Source: Bacteroidota bacterium
GTDB taxonomy: Bacteria > Bacteroidota > Bacteroidia > Chitinophagales > Chitinophagaceae
Direction of reading: 5' to 3'
Length of the DNA: 64,000 nucleotides
NCBI GenBank assembly: GCA_016183765.1
Contig: JACPEA010000011.1
Coordinates: forward strand, 558,001 to 622,000
Below are positions 45,125 through 53,085 of this stretch, one piece after another (position 1 is the first letter of the stretch; every line of letters starts with the position of its first letter). The notes under the pieces were generated by a model. It was not told the origin of the DNA and did not search any database. It saw only the letters and a list, made by a program, of their open reading frames with translations. The translations under genes and the position numbers were made by a program.

Positions 45125-46045
45125 ATGTCGCCTCAATCTTTTAAAACCGGCCGGAAGATATTGTTAGGACAGGATAATAATGCACTTGTGTTCCTGTTTG
45201 CGGTGAATATGATCCTGTTTGTGATCATCACTTTCATCAAAACGGTCTATTATCTTTCGGATATTCCGGAAGAGTTCTTCTATAAACAGATCCTGAACTG
45301 GTTTACCTTATCTGTTATGCCGGATACTTTCCTCACCAGGCCCTGGACGCTGATCACCCATATGTTCACACACCAGGGAATATGGCATCTGATCAGTAAC
45401 TGTTTATGGCTTTGGTGTTTTGGTTATATCATGCAGGATCTTACCGGTAATAACAAACTGATACCTGTATACCTCTATGGCGGTTTTGTGGGTGGACTGG
45501 TATTCCTGTTGGGTAATAACCTGGTGCCGGTGCTGGAAAGAAACCTCGCTGTAACCGCACCCATGATGGGGGCCGGGGCGCCTATCATGGCGCTTGCCGT
45601 TGCAACCACCACTTTGGCACCTGATTACCGCATTTTCCCTTTGATCAATGGAGGCATTCCTTTGTGGGTGCTTACGCTGATCTTCGTGGTCATCGATTTT
45701 GCCACGCTGGCTACCGGTAATGCCGGTATCGGTGCAGGCCACCTGGCAGGGGGTGTGATGGGATATTTCTATATACGTCAACTTCGCCGCGGACAGGATT
45801 GGGGTGCCTGGATGATCCGGCTGATGAATTGGCTGGACGACCTGTTCAGTCCGGATAAAAAGCATAACAGCAAATCAACCCGGGAAAAACTGTATTACCG
45901 GTCCGACAGGAAACCCTATGAGAAAATTTCCCATACCACCCAGCAAAGGCTCGATGAGATCCTCGACAAGATCAACCAGGAGGGGTACCAGCTGCTCACA
46001 GATGAGGAAAAAGAGTTCCTGAAACGGGCCAGCTCCGACGAGTAA
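45125..46045 (+). CDS. Rhomboid-family protein lacking the catalytic serine
   Basis: 306 residues from the ATG at 45125 (an alternative GTG lies two codons before). About six or seven membrane segments with the rhomboid HxxxN helix (GIWHLISNCLWLWCFG) and H206 in GAGHLAGGVMGY. At the GxSG position it has GAG: MMGAGAPIMALA, with G151 where the serine should be. It is therefore probably not a protease. The soluble C-terminus (about 265-306, RLDEILDKINQEGYQLLTDE) is the small helical region that often ends Bacteroidota rhomboids. Likely a pseudoprotease partner of the upstream gene. Confidence 0.88.
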   Translation: MSPQSFKTGRKILLGQDNNALVFLFAVNMILFVIITFIKTVYYLSDIPEEFFYKQILNWFTLSVMPDTFLTRPWTLITHMFTHQGIWHLISNCLWLWCFGYIMQDLTGNNKLIPVYLYGGFVGGLVFLLGNNLVPVLERNLAVTAPMMGAGAPIMALAVATTTLAPDYRIFPLINGGIPLWVLTLIFVVIDFATLATGNAGIGAGHLAGGVMGYFYIRQLRRGQDWGAWMIRLMNWLDDLFSPDKKHNSKSTREKLYYRSDRKPYEKISHTTQQRLDEILDKINQEGYQLLTDEEKEFLKRASSDE

Positions 46046-46111
46046 AACCCGGCCCTGCCCCCGCTTATCAGGGATATGCAACTTCGCAATTGATTTTTAG
46101 TAAATTCGGGC

Positions 46112-47215
46112 ATGGCAAAAAATGTTTTTCGCCGTGCAACCAAAACAGTGTTTATCGCAATCAATGTGTTTATCTCATTACTGTTTGCGGTAGCCTGCCT
46201 GTTGCCTTACATCAACCCGGCCCGCTGGTGGATCAGCGGTTTTACGGGCCTGATCGTTCCCTATCTGTTACTGGCACTGGTATTTTTTGTGATCTTCTGG
46301 TTACTCGCAAAACCCGTGATGGTTTGGTTGCCGCTGATTACGCTGGCCGTGGGCTGGCAACAGATCGGTGTGGTATTTGCCTGGCATCCCGGTTCGGGCT
46401 TCAGTAAACGGAAGCCGGCCAATACCATGCGTATTGTTGATTGGAACATACAAAGCTTCAATGGTCTTTCTGCTAATAAAGAGATCAGGAAACTGGTCCC
46501 TTCGGAAGTGTCCGGAAGCATCCATAAACTAAACCCCGATGTGATCTGCCTGCAGGAGTTCAATAATGCGGCCAATGCGGATAATATTGCGCTGTTTTCA
46601 AAAGAGTACCGGTATCATTATTTCTCGAGAGATTACCAGCGCGATAATAGCGGGTACCAATCGGGCTGTATCATCTTCTCCCGGTACCCGATCGTTGATT
46701 CGGGCAGGATCCCTTACCCGGTTGCAGAGAGCCTGATCTATGCCGACATCAAAAAAGGCGACGATACCATCCGTGTGTACACTACGCACCTGCAATCGTT
46801 CAAGTTTAAAAAAGCAGATTATTCCGATATAGAAAAGATACGGGAACAGGATGCGGAAAGTCTTTCGGCATCTAAAAGCATTATCCGGAAAATGAAACTG
46901 GCATTCAACCGCCGGGCCGTGCAGGCCAATATGGTTCGGGAAGCCATTGACCAGTCGCCCTACCCCTCTGTTATCTGCGGCGATTTCAATGATGTACCCA
47001 ATTCTTACGCCTATTTCCGGATCAGGGGAGAAAGGCAGGATGTTTTCCTGAAAAAAGGGTTTGCCGTGGGCCGTACGTTCATTTCGCTGGCGCCTACCCT
47101 GCGAATCGACTATATCCTGCCCGACCGGAATTTTGTGGTAAAACAGTTTGATATGGTGGATGAGGACCTGAGCGACCATATTATGCTGGTATCTGACCTT
47201 CTTTTGAAAAAATAA
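46112..47215 (+). CDS. Membrane-anchored endonuclease/exonuclease/phosphatase-family protein
   Basis: 367 residues. Three membrane segments at the N-terminus (about 11-95), then an EEP domain with RIVDWNIQSFNG, VICLQEFNN, VYTTHLQS, ICGDFNDVPNS, LRIDYILPD and SDHIML. These are the conserved metal and phosphate residues of the DNase I-like fold. The domain probably faces the periplasm. The substrate could be nucleic acid or a phosphoester lipid. It follows the rhomboids by 66 bp. A TATCTTCG promoter for cysS begins 3 bp after its stop. Confidence 0.88.
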   Translation: MAKNVFRRATKTVFIAINVFISLLFAVACLLPYINPARWWISGFTGLIVPYLLLALVFFVIFWLLAKPVMVWLPLITLAVGWQQIGVVFAWHPGSGFSKRKPANTMRIVDWNIQSFNGLSANKEIRKLVPSEVSGSIHKLNPDVICLQEFNNAANADNIALFSKEYRYHYFSRDYQRDNSGYQSGCIIFSRYPIVDSGRIPYPVAESLIYADIKKGDDTIRVYTTHLQSFKFKKADYSDIEKIREQDAESLSASKSIIRKMKLAFNRRAVQANMVREAIDQSPYPSVICGDFNDVPNSYAYFRIRGERQDVFLKKGFAVGRTFISLAPTLRIDYILPDRNFVVKQFDMVDEDLSDHIMLVSDLLLKK

Positions 47216-47217
47216 AA

Positions 47218-47225
47218 TATCTTCG
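47218..47225 (+). promoter_or_regulatory. Minus-7 box for the cysS leader
   Basis: TATCTTCG, one base from TAnnTTTG and the same variant seen ahead of the epimerase gene at 50696. It lies 7 bp before the leader ATG at 47233, predicting a transcript start within about three bases of that ATG. Confidence 0.6.
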
Positions 47226-47232
47226 CAACACA

Positions 47233-47277
47233 ATGAACCACCCACACAGATATTGCTGTTGTTTCTGCTGCTGCTGA
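47233..47277 (+). CDS. Cysteine-rich leader peptide of cysS (14 residues)
   Basis: An uninterrupted frame ATG to TGA encodes MNHPHRYCCCFCCC: six cysteines in the last seven codons (TGC TGT TGT TTC TGC TGC TGC), then two consecutive TGA stops. It begins 7 bp after a minus-7 box and ends 78 bp before the cysteinyl-tRNA synthetase ATG. Ribosomes short of Cys-tRNA would stall on this run, the classic logic of an attenuation leader. A short GC hairpin (CCGG at 47299-47302 with 47310-47313) followed by TTTGTTT lies downstream. The 9-mer AACCACCCA occurs at its start and again just ahead of cysS. Translation and function are inferred. Confidence 0.7.
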   Translation: MNHPHRYCCCFCCC

Positions 47278-47355
47278 TGATGCAGTGTTCCCTGTTTGCC
47301 GGGTAGATACCGGTTTGTTTCAACTGATTGATGTAAAAGTAACCACCCATAAAAG

Positions 47356-48861
47356 ATGCCACTTAAAGTATATAATTCGCTTACCCGACAGAAAGAAGAG
47401 TTTGTTCCCATCAATACACCTTATGTAGGCATGTACGTTTGTGGCCCCACCGTTAGCGGCGAGAGTCACCTGGGGCATGCAAGACCCTATGTAACATTTG
47501 ATGTGTTGTACCGCTACCTGATGCACAACGGGTATAAGGTCCGGTATGTACGTAACCTGACCGATGCGGGGCATTTTGAAGAGGAGGGGCGTGAAGCAGA
47601 AGACAAGATCAGCAAAAAAGCGGTACTCGAAAAACTGGAACCGATGGAGCTGGTACAGAAATACACCAACCTCTACCATTGGGCTATGAACAGGCTAAAT
47701 AACCTGCCCCCCAGTATCGAACCTACCGCCACCGGCCACATTATAGAACAGATCGAAATGATCAAGAAATTGATCGCAGACGGATACGCGTATGAAGTAA
47801 ACGGATCGGTCTATTTTGATGTGGAGAAATACAATACGGATTATTCCCAAAAAGGACAGCCGTATGGCATCCTCAGCGGGCGTGTGCTGGACGAGCAAAT
47901 CGAAAGCACCCGTGAGCTGGATAACCAGGACGAAAAGAGAAACAGGAGTGATTTTGCTCTCTGGAAAAAAGCGCCCCGGGAACACATCATGCGCTGGCAA
48001 AGCCCCTGGGGAGAGGGTTTCCCGGGTTGGCATATCGAATGTTCGGCCATGGCCACCAAGTACCTGGGCGAAGAGTTCGATATCCATGGAGGCGGCATGG
48101 ACCTGCAGTTCCCGCACCACGAGTGCGAGATCGCACAGAGTACCGTATGCAATCATAAAATGCCTGCCCGTTACTGGATGCACAATAATATGATCACCAT
48201 CAATGGCAGGAAGATGGGCAAGAGCTACAACAATGTCATCAAGCTGAGCGAACTGTTCAGTGGCGGACATCCCATGCTGGAGCAGCCGTATCACCCCATG
48301 ACCATCCGCTTCTTTATCCTGCAAAGCCATTACCGGGGTACACTCGATTTCAGTAATGAAGCCCTGCAGGCATCTGAAAAAGCGCTGAAACGTTTGATGG
48401 AATCTTTTGACTGGCTGAGCCATTGGTCAGTTCCCGGTAACCAGCAGTCTGCCGACCAGGTGCTGGACGTGAAAGTGCAGAAACTGGTGAGCGAGTTCGT
48501 GCAGTTCATGGATGATGACCTGAACACGGCCAAAGTACTGGCTAATGTGTTCGAACTGGTGTCTGTCATCAATTCCATCAAAGACAAACATATTGCTGCT
48601 AATGCCTTGTCGGCTGCTACTGTAGGCACGCTGAAGCAACAACTGCAATTGTTTGTGGAAGATATTTTTGGACTGAAACAGGAACGTGCCGGTGATGACG
48701 GTAAGTTGGATGGTGTATTGCAACTCCTGATCGATATCCGCAAAGACGCCAAGAGCCGTAAGGATTTTGTTACCAGCGACAAGATACGCAATGAACTGGC
48801 CGCACTGGGCGTACAACTGAAAGATGAAAAGGATGGTGGCGTAAGTTATACCATTGCCTGA
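47356..48861 (+). CDS. cysS: Cysteinyl-tRNA synthetase
   Basis: A 501-residue class I synthetase. The HIGH motif is SHLGHAR (37-43), with zinc ligand C29 in YVCGPTV. The KMSKS loop is KMGKS at 286-290. [10 protein letters not shown] and [13 protein letters not shown] supply the other zinc and cysteine-discriminating residues. It charges tRNA-Cys. A 14-residue cysteine-rich leader frame precedes it by 78 bp and probably tunes expression to cysteine supply. Length is slightly above the usual 460-470 residues owing to the C-terminal DALR-type helices and insertions. Confidence 0.97.
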   Translation: MPLKVYNSLTRQKEEFVPINTPYVGMYVCGPTVSGESHLGHARPYVTFDVLYRYLMHNGYKVRYVRNLTDAGHFEEEGREAEDKISKKAVLEKLEPMELVQKYTNLYHWAMNRLNNLPPSIEPTATGHIIEQIEMIKKLIADGYAYEVNGSVYFDVEKYNTDYSQKGQPYGILSGRVLDEQIESTRELDNQDEKRNRSDFALWKKAPREHIMRWQSPWGEGFPGWHIECSAMATKYLGEEFDIHGGGMDLQFPHHECEIAQSTVCNHKMPARYWMHNNMITINGRKMGKSYNNVIKLSELFSGGHPMLEQPYHPMTIRFFILQSHYRGTLDFSNEALQASEKALKRLMESFDWLSHWSVPGNQQSADQVLDVKVQKLVSEFVQFMDDDLNTAKVLANVFELVSVINSIKDKHIAANALSAATVGTLKQQLQLFVEDIFGLKQERAGDDGKLDGVLQLLIDIRKDAKSRKDFVTSDKIRNELAALGVQLKDEKDGGVSYTIA

Positions 48862-48885
48862 CAGCAGCACTTTTGATCGTAAAAA

Positions 48886-49278
48886 TCAGTGATTGCAATC
48901 GTCTGAATGCGCGTGATTGTGTACCAGGCACATCCGGTGGTTCTGTATATGGGCTGTCACAATGCAGATCACAGCAGGCACCAGGAACCAGTTACGCCAT
49001 TCGTGCCAGGTCATTTTAGCCAGCAAACAGGCAATTCCCACCGAAAAAAGGATAAAGGGTAACCAGCTATGGTGGTGTTTTCTGAACCCATGGTACAACG
49101 AGTATGACCCTACCAGGAAAGCGATCCCGATCATCAGGTATTCAAACCACAGGTTTTCAATGATGTTGATCCCGAACAGGGGCAGGCTGGTCAGGAACAG
49201 GGGAAGCAGTGCACAGTGAATGGCACAGGCCAGGGAAGTAAAAATCCCCATTGCATCCCAGTCAACCTTTAATCGCAT
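48886..49278 (-). CDS. MerC-domain membrane protein
   Basis: 130 residues from the ATG read from 49278 (MRLKVDWDAMGIFTSLACAIHC). The open frame extends further but into the promoter region. Four membrane segments, the MerC-like ACAIHCALLP cysteine pair in the first helix, and a His/Cys-rich tail (HNHAHSDDCNH) are visible. MerC proteins carry mercury in resistance operons; chromosomal versions like this one, beside a Fur-family regulator, more likely handle another metal such as zinc. The minus-7 box and a 15-bp palindrome lie just upstream. Confidence 0.83.
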   Translation of the reverse strand: MRLKVDWDAMGIFTSLACAIHCALLPLFLTSLPLFGINIIENLWFEYLMIGIAFLVGSYSLYHGFRKHHHSWLPFILFSVGIACLLAKMTWHEWRNWFLVPAVICIVTAHIQNHRMCLVHNHAHSDDCNH

Positions 49279-49283
49279 GGCGA

Positions 49284-49291
49284 CAAAGGTA
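49284..49291 (-). promoter_or_regulatory. Minus-7 box of the merC-like gene
   Basis: TACCTTTG on the minus strand, 5 bp before the ATG at 49278, again a near-leaderless layout. The palindrome at 49298-49312 starts 7 bp upstream of it. Confidence 0.55.
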
Positions 49292-49297
49292 TGCCAA

Positions 49298-49312
49298 TGC
49301 AACAATGTTGCA
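49298..49312. promoter_or_regulatory. 7-1-7 palindrome, candidate Fur-family operator
   Basis: TGCAACA-A-TGTTGCA is a perfect 15-bp inverted repeat with a single central base, the geometry bound by Fur/Zur/PerR-type dimers. It lies between the minus-7 and minus-33 regions of the merC-like promoter and about 50 bp upstream of the sco1-fur minus-7 box. Assignment to the neighbouring Fur protein is inference. Confidence 0.6.
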
Positions 49313-49363
49313 AAATATTTGTTAGACTCACCCGGCACCCCCCGGCATAAGCAGAATGAGGCG

Positions 49364-49371
49364 TAACTTTG
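49364..49371 (+). promoter_or_regulatory. Minus-7 box of the sco1-fur operon
   Basis: TAACTTTG, 18 bp before the ATG at 49390. It excludes the in-frame upstream codon at 49369. Confidence 0.58.
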
Positions 49372-49389
49372 CACCCAATTTATCCTGTT

Positions 49390-50049
49390 ATGAATAAGAA
49401 GCTCCTGGGTTATCTCCTGTTTTTTGTGGTATTGGTACTGGGTTTTTATTTTTTCCTGTTCAAGGGTACCGACAAATGGAAAGTCAAACTGGCCGTGATC
49501 AGCTACGTGAAACCTTTTCATTTTACCGACCAGGACGGGTTACCGTTCACCGACAGGGATATGCTGGGTAAAGTAAGCGTGGTGGAATACTTTTTTACCA
49601 ACTGCAAAGGCATTTGCCCCAAGATGAACAACAACATGAAAAAGGTATTTGAGCAGTTCAAGAATGAGCCGGATTTCATGATCGTTGCGCATACCTGCGA
49701 TCCGGAAAGGGATTCTGCACAGCGGTTGAAAGTATATGCCGACTCGATGAAGATCGATAACCGCAAATGGGTAATGCTTACCGGCCGCAAAGACAGCCTG
49801 TACCAGCAGGCCCGTAGTTCTTACCTGCTGGATGACCCTAAGAACAATGTAGAGAAAATAGAGGACCAGTTCATCCACACCCAGTTCTTTGCGCTGGTTG
49901 ACAGAGACGGGAAGGTTCGCGGACAGGTTTATGATGGACTGAAGCAACCCGAACTGGACAGGCTTACCAAAGACATACGATCATTACTGGAGGAGAAATC
50001 CGGTACTGCCAATTTCGTGAATGGGTTGTTCAATGCCAACCCCAAATAA
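49390..50049 (+). CDS. SCO1/SenC-family copper or redox protein
   Basis: 219 residues from the ATG at 49390. One N-terminal membrane anchor (LLGYLLFFVVLVLGFYFFLF), then a thioredoxin-like SCO domain. It carries the C72/C76 pair in NCKGICPKM and the third copper ligand H163 in FIHTQFF. SCO proteins deliver copper to the CuA site of cytochrome oxidase or act as thiol reductases. The neighbouring MerC-like and Fur-family genes suggest a metal-responsive role. The next gene starts 5 bp after its stop. Confidence 0.9.
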   Translation: MNKKLLGYLLFFVVLVLGFYFFLFKGTDKWKVKLAVISYVKPFHFTDQDGLPFTDRDMLGKVSVVEYFFTNCKGICPKMNNNMKKVFEQFKNEPDFMIVAHTCDPERDSAQRLKVYADSMKIDNRKWVMLTGRKDSLYQQARSSYLLDDPKNNVEKIEDQFIHTQFFALVDRDGKVRGQVYDGLKQPELDRLTKDIRSLLEEKSGTANFVNGLFNANPK

Positions 50050-50054
50050 TTTGT

Positions 50055-50474
50055 ATGATGTACAGTATTGTTGAGACACTGAAGAAAAACCAGCTGAGCA
50101 TTACCGACAGCCGGAAAAAGATACTGGAACTTTTTGTCCGATCGAAAGGCGCATTGGCGCATGCCGATATAGAACATGAGAGTGGTACCGAATTTGACCG
50201 CGTTACCATTTACAGAACCCTGCAGACTTTTGTGGAAAAGGGGATCATTCATACCATTCCTACCGCAGACAACTCGGTGCGTTATGCTTTGTGCAAAGAT
50301 GCCTGCGCAGGCGGCCACCACCACGACGATCATGTACACTTCATGTGCGATGATTGTGGTACTACGTATTGCCTGGATAATATCAGCGTACCCAAACTCA
50401 GCCTGCCCGATGGCTTCACCATTTCACAAACCGATGTGGTGGTAAGCGGTAAATGCAGGAAATGCCGTTCGTGA
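50055..50474 (+). CDS. Fur-family metal-responsive repressor
   Basis: 139 residues. A winged-helix N-terminus (about 1-78; DRVTIYRTLQTFVEKGII recognition region) and a C-terminal metal/dimer domain. It has HHHDDHVHF at 88-96, and structural zinc pairs C98-C101 and C134-C137. It could be Zur, Fur or PerR; the choice cannot be made from sequence. The five-base gap to sco1 puts it in that operon. The stop codon TGA is the first TGA of the heptad array. A candidate operator lies at 49298-49312. Confidence 0.9.
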   Translation: MMYSIVETLKKNQLSITDSRKKILELFVRSKGALAHADIEHESGTEFDRVTIYRTLQTFVEKGIIHTIPTADNSVRYALCKDACAGGHHHDDHVHFMCDDCGTTYCLDNISVPKLSLPDGFTISQTDVVVSGKCRKCRS

Positions 50475-50690
50475 GTGGGGAGTGGTCAGTGGTGAGTCGT
50501 GAGTGGTCAGTGGTGAGTCGTGAGTGGTCAGTAACAGACCGGCGCCCACAAACTGTAAGGTAAGCACGCCCGACAAATATTCACCATTCACAATTGACCA
50601 TTCACAAATACTCCCTACTCACCACTGACCACTCACGACTCACCACTGACCACTCACGACTCACGACCCGCCATTGCCATTGCCCATTCA
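50472..50690. repeat. Heptad inverted array, locus C (between tandem genes)
   Basis: Left arm 50472-50532: GTGAGTGG, GTGAGTC and GTCAGTG units, three near copies of GTCAGTGGTGAGTCGTGAGTG. Right arm about 50590-50668: CTCCCTACTCACCACTGACC and repeated CACTCACGACTCACCACTG. Inner modules ATTCACCATTCACAATTGACC are shared with locus E. The arms are complementary over about 60 nt. It begins with the fur stop codon. Confidence 0.85.
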
Positions 50691-50695
50691 CCCCT

Positions 50696-50703
50696 TATCT
50701 TCG
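50696..50703 (+). promoter_or_regulatory. Minus-7 box of the epimerase gene
   Basis: TATCTTCG, 15 bp before the ATG at 50719; the longer frame from 50674 would start upstream of it, inside the array. Confidence 0.5.
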
Positions 50704-50718
50704 CATAAACATCTTTCT

Positions 50719-51693
50719 ATGATTTTTATCACCGGCGCTAGTGGTTTGGTAGGTTCTCACCTGGTAAAGCAGTTAGTGAACGAGGGTAAAAAAGTAAGGG
50801 CCTTATACCGTAGTTCCATACCCCTTATGGAAGGGGGGCAGGGAGTTGATTGGGTACAGGGTGATATACTGGATGTAGTCTCTCTGGAAGAAGCCATGAA
50901 AGGTGTGGATGAAGTGTATCACTGTGCCGCGGTTGTTTCCTTCAATCCCGCAAAAAAACACCTGTTACATCAAAACAATGTAGATGGTACTGCCAATGTG
51001 GTGAATGCCTGTCTGGAAGCTGGCATACGCAAGCTTGTTTTCGTCAGTTCTGTGGCTGCACTTGGGCGCATACGGCAGGATAAACCCATTGATGAAAGCA
51101 TGAACTGGTCTGAAGAAACCAGCAACAGCGAATACGGTAAGACCAAATGGCTGGCCGAAATGGAAGTATGGCGGGGTATTGGAGAAGGCCTGAATGCAGT
51201 GATCGTTAACCCGGTCATCATCCTGGGTGCCGGCGACTGGGAAAAGGGTTCATCAGAGATCTTTAAATCGGCTTACGATGAGTTTCCCTGGTATACAGAG
51301 GGAACCGGAGGTTTTGTGGATGTGGCCGATGTGGTGAAAGCCATGATCCTGCTGATGCAGAGTGATGTGCGGGCGGAACGTTTTATTCTTTGTGCGGATA
51401 ACCTGCCTTACCGGGAAGTGTTTACGCAGATCGCCCAAAATTTTGGGAAACAACCGCCGCATCGGAAAGTTACCCCACTGCTGGCAGCGATCGTATGGCG
51501 GCTGGAAGCCATCAAAGCAAAGTTTACCGGTAAAGATCCGCTGCTTACTAAGGAAACGGCACATACGGCTGCTGCTAAAGTACAGTTCAATAACAGCAAA
51601 TTACTACAGCAGTTCCCTCAATTTGCCTATACACCAGTTACAGACTCCATCAAACGCATCTGCGGAGAGTTGAAGCGGATACATGGTTTATAA
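50719..51693 (+). CDS. NAD-dependent epimerase/dehydratase family protein
   Basis: 324 residues from the ATG at 50719 (MIFITGASGLVGSHLVKQL). An extended-SDR Rossmann fold: the dinucleotide loop is GASGLVG, with the serine in FVSSVAALG and the YxxxK pair in EYGKTK. The C-terminal half is the variable substrate domain. Members act on nucleotide sugars, flavonoid-like substrates or sterols; the DWVQGDILDVVSLEEAMKG pattern resembles the dihydroflavonol-reductase-like branch. The substrate is unknown. Convergent with lpxD (28 bp). Confidence 0.88.
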   Translation: MIFITGASGLVGSHLVKQLVNEGKKVRALYRSSIPLMEGGQGVDWVQGDILDVVSLEEAMKGVDEVYHCAAVVSFNPAKKHLLHQNNVDGTANVVNACLEAGIRKLVFVSSVAALGRIRQDKPIDESMNWSEETSNSEYGKTKWLAEMEVWRGIGEGLNAVIVNPVIILGAGDWEKGSSEIFKSAYDEFPWYTEGTGGFVDVADVVKAMILLMQSDVRAERFILCADNLPYREVFTQIAQNFGKQPPHRKVTPLLAAIVWRLEAIKAKFTGKDPLLTKETAHTAAAKVQFNNSKLLQQFPQFAYTPVTDSIKRICGELKRIHGL

Positions 51694-51720
51694 TGTATCC
51701 ATATACAGATTAATGATCTT

Positions 51721-52668
51721 TTATTTTTCCATCACTTTTTTCCATAACTCGGGTATCCGTTTGATCCATACCAGTTCCCTTCTTTTAAGAGAAGCGTCTT
51801 CTGCCGGATAGCCGAAATAGGTTTTACCACCTTCCAGTGAAGAAGGAACACCACTTTGCGCCAACACTACGGCGTTGGCTCCGATGGTGAGGGTCTTACT
51901 TACGCCAACCTGTCCCCAAAGGGTTACCCCGTCTTCAATAATGGTTCCTCCGGCAATACCTACCTGTGCGGCAAACAGGCAGTTTTTACCTACGGTGGTG
52001 TCATGTCCGATATGAACCATGTTGTCCATTTTGGTACCGGCGCCGATACGGGTTTCGGCGGTCACACCCCGGTCGATGGTGCAGCCGGCGCCGATCTCTA
52101 CCTGGTCTTCAATCACTACGTTGCCGCAACTCTGCATTCTCTTATACCATACGGCTCGGTCTTTTTTGGTATTGTAATAGAAGGCATCACTGCCGATAAC
52201 AGTACCGGCCTGTATCACCACATTGTTCCCGATAATGGTATGATCAAGCAAGGAAACATTGGGATGTATCACACAGTTTTCACCGATGACCACTTCGCGG
52301 CCGATAAAAACATTGGGCATGATGACCGTTCCTTTGCCAATGACCACATCATCGCTGATGGACTGTTGTGCAGGCGTGAATGGGCGGAAATGATTAACAA
52401 TTTTGAGATAAGCTTCAAAAGGGTCTTTTACAACAAAAATGGTTTTGCCTTCGGGTATCTGCACCTCTTTGGTGTTGATGATGATGCAGCTTGCCGCACT
52501 ATGTAAACAGGTATCGTAATATTTGGGATGATCAACAAATACCAGGTCGCCCGTTTCTACTTTGTGAATTTCATTGATGCCCAATGCCTGTGCAGCAAGG
52601 TTGCCTGCTGCTTCTGCACCGATCAGATCGGCGAGCCATGTTACGGAAACGGGTGCGGGAAACTTCAT
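51721..52668 (-). CDS. lpxD: UDP-3-O-acylglucosamine N-acyltransferase-like (LpxD)
   Basis: 315 residues. An N-terminal uridine-binding domain (about 1-95), then some ten left-handed beta-helix hexapeptide repeats (VVIGKGTVIMPNVFIG and on), with the catalytic histidine in DNMVHIGHDTTVG. It adds a hydroxyacyl chain to the 2-amino group in lipid A synthesis. It is not in the usual lpxC/lpxA cluster here, so it could be a second LpxD-like acyltransferase with another sugar substrate. A 417-bp intergenic region follows to the right. Confidence 0.85.
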   Translation of the reverse strand: MKFPAPVSVTWLADLIGAEAAGNLAAQALGINEIHKVETGDLVFVDHPKYYDTCLHSAASCIIINTKEVQIPEGKTIFVVKDPFEAYLKIVNHFRPFTPAQQSISDDVVIGKGTVIMPNVFIGREVVIGENCVIHPNVSLLDHTIIGNNVVIQAGTVIGSDAFYYNTKKDRAVWYKRMQSCGNVVIEDQVEIGAGCTIDRGVTAETRIGAGTKMDNMVHIGHDTTVGKNCLFAAQVGIAGGTIIEDGVTLWGQVGVSKTLTIGANAVVLAQSGVPSSLEGGKTYFGYPAEDASLKRRELVWIKRIPELWKKVMEK

Positions 52669-52978
52669 AAGGATGTTTTTTGATAGAAATCAAAGGTAAT
52701 ATTCCTGGTTCAGCAGAAATTTTTTTTCGTGGCAAAACCCTGTTTCAGGGTGTGTTTCCGGCAATATTTTTTTCGGGAAAAAGAGGAACCCGATCTGCAA
52801 ATCATATTTTACTTTCTTCTGAAATCCTTTGTTCATCAATGTTTCAGAAGATCATGTTTTTTAATCGGTGATAAGTATGTGCAGAAAGACAGTTCAGCGA
52901 GTAAGTCATAACATACATCAATTCCTTATGCAATCCACATTTCCCGCCAAAATGTTAATAAAATTGTTTAAACTTTTT
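52669..52978. other. Intergenic stretch without a supported gene
   Basis: About 310 bp between lpxD (divergent) and the promoter at 52979. AT-rich, with poly-T and poly-A runs and small imperfect hairpins. The only open frames (about 60 codons from 52680 and 52729) have no family likeness and atypical composition. I see the lpxD promoter region but no gene. Confidence 0.5.
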
Positions 52979-53009
52979 TTTGCTTTCGTTAAAAGTCTTT
53001 TTAATATTG
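52979..53009 (+). promoter_or_regulatory. Complete Bacteroidota-type promoter upstream of the pseudouridine synthase
   Basis: A minus-33 TTTG (52979-52982) and a minus-7 TAATATTG (53002-53009) are separated by 19 bp, the spacing of the Bacteroides consensus. The predicted transcript starts near 53015. Confidence 0.6.
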
Positions 53010-53014
53010 TGTAG

Positions 53015-53085
53015 GGAAATTTATTTCCCGGTACTTACTAACCCATCCATATACAAAGTCTCGCTTCTGCGGGACTTTTGTTTTT
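53015..53085 (+). ncRNA. Leader or small RNA ending in a terminator that touches the start codon
   Basis: From the predicted start, GGGAAA-TTTA-TTTCCC (53014-53029) makes a first small hairpin. AAAGTCTCGC (53055-53064) pairs with GCGGGACTTT (53069-53078; one G-T pair) around a TTCT loop and is followed by TGTTTTT to 53085. The next base is the A of the ATG of the pseudouridine synthase gene. This is a textbook intrinsic terminator inside a 70-nt leader. It could give a short RNA by itself or attenuate the downstream gene. No antiterminator was found by eye. Confidence 0.6.

Noticed and set aside
46598..47362. 254-codon minus-strand frame opposite the EEP gene and cysS leader
   Set aside because: Overlaps two well-supported genes on the other strand, with no family match. 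The apparent cysteine and serine content is the complement of the leader.
52680..52911. Two open frames of about 60 codons in the lpxD-rluE gap
   Set aside because: They overlap each other, are rich in T-run phenylalanines and have no promoter or family likeness.
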